Of a stretch of DNA of 64,000 bases, positions 45,301-55,958 are shown in pieces (the first letter of the stretch is position 1; each line of letters opens with the position of its first letter). The notes beneath the pieces were generated by a model. The model was given only the letters and a program-made list of their open reading frames with translations, made no database searches and was not told the DNA's origin. The position numbers were made by a program, and so were the translations under genes. This DNA is from Bugulina stolonifera (Eukaryota > Bryozoa > Gymnolaemata > Cheilostomatida > Bugulidae): the NCBI GenBank assembly GCA_935421135.1, contig OW285194.1:8416376-8480375 (forward strand), in the 5' to 3' direction.

Positions 45301-48300
45301 AGACATCTCCTTACCACGACCAACCAGGTCCAAGAGTACAGACTCCACACTCTCAGCCGGTCTCTTTGGTATGTTTTTTTCCCGAATAAGTCTCCATTAT
45401 CATAAATCTATGTAGTCTTGTAGGAAACCATCGTATGGTTGTGATGCTCCTGGTTTATCCAGGAGATATGCCTATTCATTCAATGTACTCCCCTGCGGGT
45501 ATCTAACATGTAAATCGCACTACATGTAGATAGTTGATAAATGTAGCGCATTTCCAATGTATGTCTTACTGAAAAGTCAAAATATAGCGTTAGGTCCTTT
45601 CCCCATATTTCAGCTAGCAGAAAGGTGCGCCAGAAGAAGCCTGTACAAGCCGATGAACAACCCAAAGTGGAGCCCACTATTGATCCAGGTAACTTTACTG
45701 TGTAAAATGTGATCGTTAGTTGGCCCAGGTCAAAGATTGATTGATTAATACGGATGTATACAATGTAGATTTCAGCAAAGCATACTTAATGAAAGTACTG
45801 GTATATTCATAATTTAGAGAGGATTTGATTGTTTAATTATTTGGTAGAATACAGATTATCAAGATAGTGCCAATCCAAATAGAACTTAGTTTTCTAGATA
45901 GTAACCATATTTTAGACAATGAAGCCTCGACTGAAGGGGAATCTAATGCTGGTGACCTTGACCTGGAAAAAGTAGACAAAGCTGTTCCTACGGATACCAG
46001 CACACAGGTGAACGAAGATTGTGCTGGGACGAAAGAGAAGAAGGAAGTAAAGAGTGACTCAGTAGATCGAAAGACTAAAGCGAACTCCTCAGTACCAGAA
46101 CAAAGTAAGAGAGTGACAAAGTATACTATATTTATTTTATTTTAGCCTTTTAGACAATAATTTTGCTATATTAGACAACGGATTTTCCTATTAGATAAAA
46201 ATATTATACTATGTACCTCCTGATGGAATAGGATAGACCATCTTATCTTCACATTGTGAAAAGGCAAAGTCACTTTTGTTTGCACACGTATCACCCAATT
46301 ATTTCTTAATTCGTCTAGGGATTAGTTATATTTCTTCCAACATTTTTTCTGCTTTTAATAACAAATGTATAGACTTGCTGTCTTATTAAAATTATATGCT
46401 TATGTAAATGTGCAAGGCGGCTTTTCTTAAAAAAGTTTATTTGGTAAATTTATATTTTGCATTTGTTAGTTATTGCAATTACATTTTGGACAAAGTACGA
46501 TAGAATGGGACTATTCACTGTCATTTTATCTGGTATCAGTGCATCACAGATGATCATGTAAGATGGTTGATAAATGTGTTGTAGGCACAACGTCATCAGC
46601 AGTTCTCTCTAGTGACAGAACCCCTCGCCGTAACCAACGTAGGGCAAGCAAGCACTCACTGGCAAGCAGCAGTGTTGGGGCGGACGAACAACTAACAGCT
46701 GATGCTGGGAGTGCTAAGAAGGCAGTGAAGAGGCTGGAACCCAGCACTGTAAGCTTACTAACATACCAAACAGTTTCATGGAATTTTTTTTTACAGAGTT
46801 TATAATCCTTTCACAGGTTGATGGGACATAAGTTCTTTCTACTCTGTTATTTGTCTTCAGTAAGAGTGCTCAGTCAGTCTATCAGTCAGTCACACAGTTA
46901 ATCAGTTAGTCACACAGTTAGTCAGTCAGACACTTAGTAAGTTAGTGAGTAAGTCAGTCAGACAGTCAGTCACTTAGCAAGTTAGTTAGTCAGTCAGTCA
47001 CACAGCTAGTTAGTCAGTCACGCAGTTAGTCAGTCACGCAGTTAGTCAGTCCGTCACGCTGTTAGTCAGTCAGTCGCGCAGTAAGTTAGTGAGTAAGTTA
47101 GTTAGTCAGGCAGTTAGAGATATTTACAAATTTGTGGTTTATGTAGGAGGAGCCAACGACTAATGAGATACAAAACAAGATGTCAGATGTGATAGATCAG
47201 GTAGACGATGGAGAACTCACCGCTACTCAAATAGATGCAGCTACTGAAGTTCAGGAGAGTCCCGATTCAGATTCATCTGCTCCTCCAGCTAAACGTCAGA
47301 AGGTTAGAGCAGTGTTTATTTACCTCTCACAGGGAAAGTTCTGATTGGATAGTTTTATAATTGTCTGCTTGACATCTCTAAGATTATCATTTCTACATAA
47401 ACCAGTCAGCTGTGTTTATTGAGGGATACTTGTAATGTTCAAGCTGGCATGGAGAGCAAGTTTATATTCAACTTGTTGGCTATCCATGGCTGTCCATATA
47501 ATGGTCAATGTAATTTAGCTATCGTAATGGAATTATCATATGCATCATGACAACAGCTACTAACAAGGTTATAAGTTAAAATAAATATATGGAGCTATGG
47601 GCAAAAGGGCAAAAGAGCAAGACAGGAGGGTTCTGGTAAGCAACACGGCGTTCTCAACTGTATGGTTGGAACTAAACAGCTAATAAATTATGATACCTAC
47701 TAATAGAGACAAAATCTACTACCAAGTCTGTTTCCTACCACCCTCTTGTCTTGTTCTTGGAGATAGCCAGGTACTTTTTTTATACTCATGTAGGTAAGTC
47801 ATCCGCTCAGTAACTTTGCTTTGTATTATTGAAGTAATTATTTAGTTATTGTCTCCCCTTATGTCTTCAGGTAGACCGAGAAGATTCCTCAGGATCTGTA
47901 GCAAGTAGCGATGAGCCATTTGTTAAGATAGAACCACTGAAACACAAAAAGGCGGGTACACCTGTTGCATCACCTCCTGCAGATGATAGATCTGACGGAA
48001 CTGAGTCTAAGGTGAACTAAAATAATTTACTCACTTGATGTTGTTATTAATCGCATCTCAAACTGTAAGTTATGTTTATATGATAGCCTTTAATTCTTTA
48101 TCTAAATACACATATCAGAAGCTAGGTCATGGAAGGATTCAAACTAGATTATTGACAGCACAACCACTAACTGGGATCTTGAATTTCTTGATCCCTAGGC
48201 TCGCAGCTCGTGGCGTGCTTGTACTTTCTTTCCTCTTTAACCCGAGTCTATCAATTCATATATTCTATTACTGAATAGGCAGATGAGGGGGACGCAGAGA

Positions 48301-51009
48301 CTGAGGCTATGCACCTTCCTCCTCTGATTGGTGGATCTACAAAATGTACGTTGACGGAGACGGAGAGCAGTAAGACTAGCAGGGCATCATCAGGGGTAGA
48401 CGACTCTGAACTGAGCTACCACAGCTCCGATAATGAATGCAAGTCTCCTGGTACCACTCTCACTTCTGAGAACGTTATTAAATGTGAACCTGCAGCTACT
48501 GGAGCCACAGCTACCGTGAGTAATAGTACACTATGTATATGTATACACATGTATATAGTATAATGCTGTGGGTGTGTGGAGTAGTCATTGCACTTAGGCT
48601 CGGCTACACGAGAGGCTGTGAGCTTCGGCGAAGCAGCTTTTTTGTTTGCTTCTACTACTCTATGGGCAATGTGTAGTACCAGTCTACCAGGGGCCTTGCT
48701 TAATATCCAGCCAAATACCAAAGCTTATTTCTAATAAGTTATATAATTGGAATAGTTGTATCCCATGTTAACGAACCACAACGGCGCCCCGTGACTCCAG
48801 GGACCGAAAATACTAGCATGTTAGTATTTGCATAACTGAGCGATTTGCTCTAGAACGAGGCTCGCAAGGGAAAAACCAATCAGCCTCTTGTGTAGCCTAG
48901 TCTTAACTGATTTGGGAGTATATTTTTACGTTTCTCTATATTAAATACATGACGTAAATAGGGAATGCGTGTACAAGTGCAACATTTTACTAAGGTCTAG
49001 TAGAGTATCTTAATAAGAACATTTGTTGCGTTTAGGAGTATATTTGTTGACAGTTGAAGGAATATTTGGATCATTCCATGAACTCCATGCTGTTTTTCGA
49101 AATAATTTTGCACTTATAAATATAGACACTTGTATTTGGATAACCCAACAAGGACAATTACAAAATATAGTTGGATAGTTATACCTGTGGAGTTTAATAT
49201 AAATTATGAAGTTAATCTTTGACTTTTCTCTTTTGTACACACAGAATTTTGCATCACCCACACTTCATCACTGTAAAAGTTTGTCATTTTATGTGGAGAT
49301 ATTTTTCTACATTCTCTGAATAGTTAATAATATTATAACAATGATATTTTCTCATTAGTACACTGGCACTATATCCACTCAAATAACTTGACATAAGCCT
49401 TTCTACAATATTGGTAAGTGTGGAGGCTGGTATTTATCATGCTGGTACATAATATACAAAGGGGAATTGTGCTTTCAGGATGGGATTGTATTGTAATACC
49501 CTATAATTTGATGTAAATAAGTGCCTCCCACAATAATGTTTATCTACAGTAGTTGCAGAGTTTGTGTAGTGTAGTGTAGTAATGAATAATGTACTAAATT
49601 GTACAATGTAGGTGGTAATAATGCAGTAGTAACAAAAGCCTAGGCTAAACATTTCATCATAGTGAACATCTGGAAATATACTGTACTTGGCAATTTGTAC
49701 TCTATAGAGAGTTGTTGTTAGAATAGATTATGCTTACCTTTGTTATACATGTCATATTTGACTTTCACTAGGTTGGACTGTATAGAATGAGTGATGCAGT
49801 AACTAGTAACCTATCCCTGCTCTCAGAGCAGGCCAGCAATATGGAGACCAACACCTCAAATAAAAGACCGAGGGGTGCCGCTACACGTCGACAGATGGCT
49901 AAACGCTCTCCTAGACCCAAGCATGCAGGTTAGATAATGAAAATAGTTATATTATGTCATCGTGTGATATGTTTATGTATGTCCAAGTGTGTGTGTCTAA
50001 ACTGCAATATTTTTGTGACAGTAACAATCTACCTCATCAGTTAGTCTTTCAAAGTAGTTCTATAGTTTCCCAACCGATTGGACAGTAAATAGTGAAACTA
50101 ATCCATCGATGCCTTCAACTCTGCATATGTCTGCATACTGAGAAACTGCTTTGAATATTGGGTTTAATGTGTAATTATTATGTTTGTACATCTATCCAAT
50201 AGCCTTGCTAGTTTACACCTTCCTACTTGATCATTGGACGAAATATTTGATAGCCTCATTTATTCTTCTTTACTGAACCAAAAGTTGTCATACATATATT
50301 TTGTACATATATAGTGGTACTGAAAATTTCAGGCCCATTCAAACTAGACTGGTGTACATGCATTGTGCCTGTAGGCTTACTGTTGGTAACATAATTCAAC
50401 TTCAATCAGCCTTGAAGTTCACTGGATATGGGGAGTTATCTGTTCTATATTTAATTTTACACCGACTCTGTAACAATACTTATGCAGACACTGAGATGTC
50501 ATCAGCATATGATCAGTCAACTGCCAATACTGACCAGGAGGTGTCACACCTTACACAGTCCTCCGATGAACGGATCTCTCCAACCAAGATACTTAGATCT
50601 GCTCCTCCACGAGCTCCCAGACAACCCAAGTATAACTTCCGAATAGAAGGTGAGCACTGCACTATGTCAACTACCTACTAACTACTGAAAGTGGTATGAG
50701 ATTTTATTTCTCTGCATATTCAGTTCAGCTGTCTGTGCTAAAATGGTGGAGTTGTGTTCTAACTACCAATTCTTGAATATATAATAATTAAAATATGGTG
50801 ACATAATTATTGCCCTGCTGACTTTTGTAGAAGAGTTAGCTGAAATTGATGAACAGGATGCTAGAATAGCTTACCTTATGAGCAAACTATCTGAGATAAG
50901 GACCCTGTACACTGATGTCAAATCTAACCTGGCTAGTATTGAGAGGAAGAGGAAGCGAGTAAGGCAGAGAGGTCAAAGGGATAGAGACCACCTCCACCAA
51001 CCGTACTAA
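27387..51009 (+). CDS. ARID4: ARID4 (RBP1-like) chromatin regulator
   Basis: 27 coding exons, 1294 residues: 27387-27389, 28000-28113, 28658-28723, 28946-29039, 29271-29457, 30318-30551, 30685-30767, 31053-31213, 31685-31754, 32253-32360, 32628-32706, 32829-32982, 33208-33502, 33621-33822, 42941-43144, 43553-43634, 44353-44489, 45217-45368, 45614-45688, 45916-46104, 46585-46748, 47147-47302, 47871-48011, 48279-48515, 49772-49928, 50488-50649, 50831-51009. The length matches human ARID4A/B. Domain order is Tudor pair (~10-130; [29 protein letters not shown]), RBB1NT/PWWP-like (~175-265), ARID (~325-415; [31 protein letters not shown]), chromo barrel (~638-700; [14 protein letters not shown]), and a C-terminal coiled coil with ERKRKR. 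The family acts with Sin3-HDAC repressors. The middle is Ser/Lys-rich and disordered, with three psi-KxEP motifs. No LxCxE RB-binding motif is seen. Exon 13 could also end at 33514. Confidence 0.97.
27485..27540. repeat. Short hairpin in ARID4 intron 1
   Basis: AGAAGGGTAGGTCAGGATA and TATCCTGACTTCCCCTTCT form an imperfect inverted repeat around a loop of about 15 bases. It lies just downstream of the start exon; no function is evident. Confidence 0.5.
32358..32600 (+). repeat. 43-bp minisatellite that copies the exon 10 splice donor
   Basis: Six copies of AGTGGTATGTTACC start at 32357 and every 43 bases after it (GTG at 32358, 32401, 32444, 32487, 32530, 32573). The first copy is the real exon-intron junction (AGTG|GTATGT), so each repeat carries an identical candidate 5' splice site. 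Reading through the first into the second reaches an in-frame TAG at 32398-32400. Confidence 0.9.
35331..37265. repeat. Four-copy ~500-bp tandem array with internal hairpins
   Basis: Units begin AATATGATTGCTGTTGAATC at 35331, 35827, 36348 and 36842 (spacings 496, 521, 494); the last copy is truncated. Each of the first three ends in a long inverted repeat, for example 35712-35826, where TGTCATATCATTTTGGTTGT faces its inverted copy across a TACATGTA-rich loop of variable length. The loop explains the size differences. Similar ORFs at 35609, 36097, 36618 and 37112 are copies of one non-coding frame. Confidence 0.93.
37270..38215. repeat. ~300-bp direct duplication
   Basis: Segments from 37270 and from 37883 both read ATGGTAGTA(T/C)ATCTGCGAGC and continue in parallel to GGCCTATAGCA(C/T)ATTC near 37565 and 38212. 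The copies are offset by about 613 bp and differ by small indels. Both lie inside the hAT-like element. Confidence 0.85.
39364..40660. repeat. Large imperfect foldback
   Basis: AAAGACTCTCACTCGAGTTA (near 39382) recurs inverted near 40410 as TAACTCGAGTGAGAGTCTTT. TTCATTGGGCAGCTGT (39759) recurs inverted near 40238. The block near 39973 (CATGTCCCCAGAAACTC) recurs inverted near 40638. The arms are made of CTTGTAACTTGAA-type motifs. A direct copy of part of the left arm (39586-39770) lies at 41153-41320, on the far side of a later insertion. Confidence 0.75.
40684..41158. mobile_element. 463-bp DNA transposon with perfect 16-bp TIRs
   Basis: 40690-41152 is bounded by CAGGGCTCTCAAGTTC and its exact inverted copy, with a 6-bp duplication TTAGTG on each side. 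The paralogous repeat near 39590 (GATTAGTTACTAAAAAG) shows the corresponding empty site. Subterminal GCTCGGATTTT motifs occur near both ends, as transposase-binding motifs often do. The CAGGG ends resemble hAT, but a 6-bp duplication is short for that superfamily. Non-coding. Confidence 0.9.
41541..41672. repeat. Pair of adjacent hairpins
   Basis: 41541-41573 is a perfect palindrome with a 1-base centre (GTAAAAACTTTGACTC, A, then the inverse). 41574-41672 is an imperfect foldback with arms of about 44 bases (TTAGTTACTAGCTAAT and ATTAACTAGTAACTAA at the outer ends, GATAGATAGACAGACTGAT inner). Confidence 0.85.
46868..47115. repeat. Degenerate (AGTC)n repeat
   Basis: About 250 bases of AGTCAGTC/AGTTAGTC/CACACAGTTAGTCAGTC units in an ARID4 intron, immediately before the exon at 47147. 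Confidence 0.88.
48602..48897. mobile_element. ~296-bp MITE in an ARID4 intron
   Basis: GGCTACACGAGAGGCTG at the left end is matched by CAGCCTCTTGTGTAGCC at the right end, a 17-bp TIR with one mismatch. Inside the left end is the small palindrome GCTTCGGCGAAGC. The target duplication is not clear (TAG on both sides at most). Confidence 0.7.
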
Positions 51010-51264
51010 GAGAAATTAACATTATAAGGTGACCTTGTAATCTCACCATTTTTGTAAAAGCTGAGGGCATTATTTGGTAAAGTGCTCAACCAGTATGCAA
51101 TTTTTACCTGTACAATGTTTTAATCAATGTAGATTAGAACTGTTCAGTTTTATCTACATGACTGTATATATATATATTCATTATCATGTTTAGTTTAGCC
51201 CAATCTACAAAGTGTACATAGATATACTAAGGTTGCGTTGTATAGAAGAAATAACATGAATACT

Positions 51265-51362
51265 TTTATTATACTTATATGTTATCTGTATTAATATAAT
51301 GAAATAACAAAAAACCAAGCATATTTACACTCAGTTGTATACACACTGGCTACAAGAATAAA
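51265..51362. terminator. Convergent polyA signals of ARID4 and TTC9
   Basis: On the plus strand AATAAA at 51357-51362 is the first signal after the ARID4 stop. On the minus strand AATAAA at 51265-51270 is the first after the TTC9 stop at 51535. If both are used, the two 3' UTRs overlap by roughly 100 bases or more. Confidence 0.55.
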
Positions 51363-51534
51363 TTATTAGAATATATAAATTTCTTCAACATAAAAGCAAG
51401 AGAAGACAACTCCTGTATAATAATGGTCCCATACTCAAACAACAGACACAACTACCTAGTCGTTGCAGCTAACATAGAGTGATAGGTTTACATGTCATAC
51501 TACATAATAAGTCAAATACAAGTCATCTTCTGAA

Positions 51535-53173
51535 TTATGTAGCTTCTTGTTTAAACATATTCTGATAGGCTGTCTTCATCTTCAGATCTTCTGTTTTATT
51601 TGCCTCATGACAAAGTTGGATGTATTTATTGATTTGAGAATCTACAATATAGCGGAAAATAGGTTAGAATCATTTGGCTGCTGCTCAGTAGGCAGTAGTT
51701 GACTTACAACATACCACCTATTCAAGCAAACTCAATGGAAACCATAACCATCACTAGCTACAGGAAAGCTAACAAAGAAGTAGGGGGACTGGACGTGTAG
51801 GCTATACATGTTGTTCAAACTAGGGTACAGCTGCACTAGCATTAGCTTTGACAAGGAGTTGGGCTGAGATACATCGAGTCTTTGTGACCTAAATTTCAGG
51901 ACAGGCAAACTTACTAGACACACCGGCCTGGGCTGAAAGCAAAATCCTCACTTTTGTGCGAAAAACCCAGTTGTGCCGATGAACTAGAGATGGTTTTCTT
52001 TAACCAAGCAAAATCCCAGGTCAATAGCTCTTGGGGCCTCAGCCAGACGGCCATCTTTGGAGTTTTATTTGCGATCCAGGCCGGTTCAAGAGGTCGCGAA
52101 GACACTAATACTAGGTCAATCAGAGCTGCTACCTAAGCATTTCTCACCAGGAGAACTAAATAGTGCTATTCAGACATGCGCACATACGGGTATGTAAGCA
52201 CATGCACGCATACATGTACATCACTTGATATGAAGTAGGAAATATGCCCCATACAGTGCTGTGTAGAGTACAAGCATACCTGGCCCACCAGCACAATCTT
52301 TAGCCTTGAGAAAACTGGCTAAAGCTTTATCGTGGTCTTTGAGGTGGTATAGTGACACGCCCTTCCTGAAGTATGCCTTTGTGTTAGTAGGTTGGTCCTC
52401 TATTACTAAGTCGCAATAAGTGATGACCTTGGTATAGTCAGGGTCATCTTTATTCATGATACAGGCTACAATGTAGGAACATAACCAGAGAAATAGTGTT
52501 AGTCAGTAAAATGAATGAGAGAATGTTATAATCATGTAGCTGGGCTCACATTCCGAACCATGAGCTAGGCAGTCGTTAATGTGTAGCAAATGATAGGTAG
52601 CCATTATTCAGTCGTACGGCAATGTCCATAACACATTATCTCACCTGCTAGATTATTATGACAATCTCGGGACAGCTTAGATATAGTTTCCTTAGTATCT
52701 GCAGGAAGAGCCTCTTTCTGATTAACGCCTAGTAGGGTCTCAAGAGTGTTCTGACCTATGATTGAAATCATATAATATAAGCTCACTGTATTACAATAAT
52801 AGGCAACATTACAGTCATTAGATTACATTATACAAGTAACCAACCATTTCATACGTGCAGGATTTCCCGCGCGCTGTTTGCGAAGATTAACAAACAAGTG
52901 TGTATGCTGATTGTACCTAAACATAAGACAGTGTTGTAAATGCATGCAAACAAGAGCTCTAAACACCCCATGTTGTGATGACTTGGGTTATTCACCTTGT
53001 ATGATGCTCTTTATATAAAGGAGAGACTTGTGGTAGCACCTAATAGCCTTTCTAAACTCTTTACACTGATAATGAGCATTGCCCTCCTCCTTGTACTTCT
53101 TTGCTTCTCCCAAAAGATGCTCCACTTTCTTTAAGCTACCTCGAGAAAACCCGTCAACGGCTAAGGACTCCAT
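51535..53173 (-). CDS. TTC9: TTC9-family tetratricopeptide repeat protein
   Basis: Exons on the minus strand are 52996-53173, 52645-52755, 52280-52465 and 51535-51641, all joined in phase 1, giving 193 residues. The start ATG at 53171-53173 opens a charged helical segment (LLGEAKKYKEEGNAHYQCKE) typical of the first TPR in TTC9A/B/C. Residues about 60-96 form the variable linker and the second TPR start (CHNNLAACIM). Residues about 105-155 hold the third TPR (NTKAYFRKGVSLYHL, DHDKALASFLKA). TTC9 proteins are small cytosolic TPR scaffolds, linked in vertebrates to actin and Hsp90 partners (family knowledge). Frame and GT-AG sites are intact throughout. The intron at 51642-52279 carries a 193-bp repeat at 51919-52112. 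It lies tail-to-tail with ARID4. The paralog (A, B or C) cannot be assigned. Confidence 0.92.
51919..52112. mobile_element. 193-bp inverted-end repeat, copy 2
   Basis: Reverse-orientation copy of 24305-24497, lying in the last intron of TTC9. Its ends CACCGGCCTGG and CCAGGCCGGT form a 10-bp inverted repeat, with GAGGTCGCGAAGACACTAAT beyond the right one. Length and most of the sequence agree with the first copy, apart from many substitutions. ORFs on both strands here are chance. Confidence 0.75.
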
Positions 53174-55957
53174 CGCCTAGGAAAGTCACAGAATAGGCTA
53201 CATATTTGTATTTTTGGACCTATTTGAATATTTCCATTTTTCAAAATACATGATATGCAGTCTAATATCTCTTGCTTATGTTATCCCATGAAACATAGGC
53301 CTACTATTATTCAGATGAGCATATGAATGCCTGGCACCATCCACTATAACAGGCGTTACCAAGTTTTCTCAAGAACTATTATGCCTAGCTGGCTATTTCT
53401 AATAGTATACAATGTAATTATCATTTGTTAGGACTGTAAGTCAAGCTAGAACGTGTCATTAGTGAGGGTCCTGTTTGCGTTTGTCTGTTATATATTCATA
53501 TTAGTTATAAACAAAAAACATGCAATGTAGTTGCTATAATAGTAATAGTAATAAGGGAACCACTGCATAATCTAGTAAAATTGGGAATCAAATTAGGGGA
53601 ATATTCACTACAATAAATAAATAAATTTAAAAAAAATTTAATTTCAAATATTTTGATTTTTATATTAAAGTAAATGTATATAAAATCATTACTAACTATT
53701 AGTTATTAAGAAATTTATTAAAATTAATAACAATTACTAGCTATAAAAGTACAATATGAATATTAAGAAAATAATATCATTTTTTTATCAATAACCATTA
53801 TGATCATCATATCATTTTATATTCCGATATAAAACATAAACATTACCATAAATCATAAATATGTACAAATTAACCATATATTTTATCATATTTATTGATT
53901 CTTACATATCAAATAAATTATTTTAGAACTATAATTATTTAAATAGTATATTCAATATCAAAATGAATCTAAACTTTATTTGATAATAATAATATAGTTA
54001 TAATTAAATTATAATATGCTTTTTAGTTTTATTTTGTGCAAATAACATAAGATAATTATAAATAATTAAATTAATATCAAATATAAGCAAACATAATCAT
54101 AATAGTATAATGATGATAATATTAATTTAAATATAGACGTTAAAACAACTACTGAACTAAAACTTAACTAAACAAACCTTAACTAACTTAACACTGTTAA
54201 GTTTAAGTTAACAGTTTTCGTGAGCTTAGCTTGACAACTACGTATTTATTACGGTCAGGGGCACTGGCCGTGATTATTATATTGAATTTTGATAACCGTA
54301 CATCAACCACTTAAAATTGAGTAAATAGAGCTAACAAAGATAGTGGAGCCACCCTGTGAGTGAATAATTTCATTTGGTCGAGTTGTTTTCACAAAGAGTG
54401 GCTTTCATACCAAGTAACGTCCTTGACTTGGCGCATAGAGAACTGTTTAGAATTTTCGGGGCCCTTGGTATCGTACCAGGTTTTATCAGTGCTTCCATCG
54501 AAGATACCCGTCTACTTAGCGATCCTGGGCTCTTGTTATATGATTGGTCAAAGTGGGGAATAGCTTGTCTGCTGTTTGTTGTATAGACCATAGAGGGAAG
54601 ATAACTCTATGGTATAGACTTACAAGTGTAAAATGTTGCAATTTTTTAGGTAGCAATTACTTTAATCTCAAATACGATCCTGTCCAAAAGCCGCTGCTGG
54701 TGTCCCTCTCATAGAGAAGATAACTCAGTGGGCCCTCTGTCCCAACGATCAGAGATAACTCTACCCCCCCACTCCCATATATGGAGAACTTGTACAAAAT
54801 AACTTAAACCATTACCAATTATGTAATACCTGTTATCGTTATGTAACACTTACTTGTAGTGTGGGTTATGCAAGTTTCATTGCCCCTAAATGGCCAGCAT
54901 GGGCTCCTACTGGAAAAAGTATATTCCACCAAAGTGCTAGCCACTGTCTGACAAATAGGCACGCCCCTTCTCCCACTAGCTGAACAGAAGACAACAAATG
55001 TACATTACACCTCCCAGCAATTTCCTCAAAGTTGTCGGTCTATGTTTCATTGACAGCTTTAAAGCTTTAAAGCTTTACAGCGCTTACTGTGGCGAAAATC
55101 ACATTTGAATAATATTATTAGCTGTACTGCAACGAGGTAGCATCAAATAAGGTAATTCATTGCACCATGCACCATGCACCACAAGATGTTACCTAGCCAG
55201 TGATATATTTTGATAAACATGAATTTTGTAGAAATGGTCAAACCCAACCATGTCGATTCGGAGGCAAAAACAGGATGCTCTATCTCAACACTTGCCACTA
55301 TCAATTGGTTTTAATCCCATGCTCCTTCCAATGACAATGCTACGTAATGTTCATGATATTTAATCGCTAGATTTACATTTGAAATAATAGTAAAGAACTT
55401 TCCCCCGCAACTGCGTTCTGAGTAGCTGCTTTAACTGATTGACAGGTCATGTCAACTTTGGAACCCGGTTGGCATACATACATTCACATACTTTATTAAG
55501 CAGGCTGAATTCCATGTCAGGTAATCCGAATAACAGGAAGATCTTTTATAATTAATCAATATGCAATAATAAATATGTAGTCAGCAGTGCTGTGAGCATA
55601 GGCAGCTTTTCTTTCTGGTTATTGGCACATACCTGCGAAACTAACTACCCCTACAACTAGAAGCCTATTTAATAAATGAACTTCAAATAATATAATACTT
55701 GGATAAATGATTACACCTACATGTACGTTGTTTGTCTAGCTAAGAGGGATATGTGTGGAATATACGAAATTTCTGGAACGACTTCTCAACTCCAACAGGT
55801 GAAAGGAGGTATGGTTTGCTGCTCGTTCCTTTTGTGATTCCCAGCTGAAAATGGTACATTATACGTGTACATGTACATGACCAAATAAACTTGGACTGGA
55901 GACAATGGTCATTACATCTGTTTCCTGTATATGCACAGTCTGGTTGTTTTCCTTTTA
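53174..55957. other. Intergenic, AT-rich, no gene confirmed
   Basis: 53580-54130 is extremely AT-rich. At 54374-54586 a 70-codon ORF (MVELFSQRVAFIPSN at its start) is open, but both strands are open and no family or splice support is visible. Short hairpins of the GAAGATAACTC type occur at 54589-54613 and 54710-54770. The promoter of TTC9 should lie just above 53173. Confidence 0.5.
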
Positions 55958-55958
55958 G

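Noticed and set aside
54370..54591. 70-codon ORF on both strands
   Set aside because: Open in more than one frame and strand, with no recognisable domain and no splice partners that keep the frame. Recorded only as unconfirmed.
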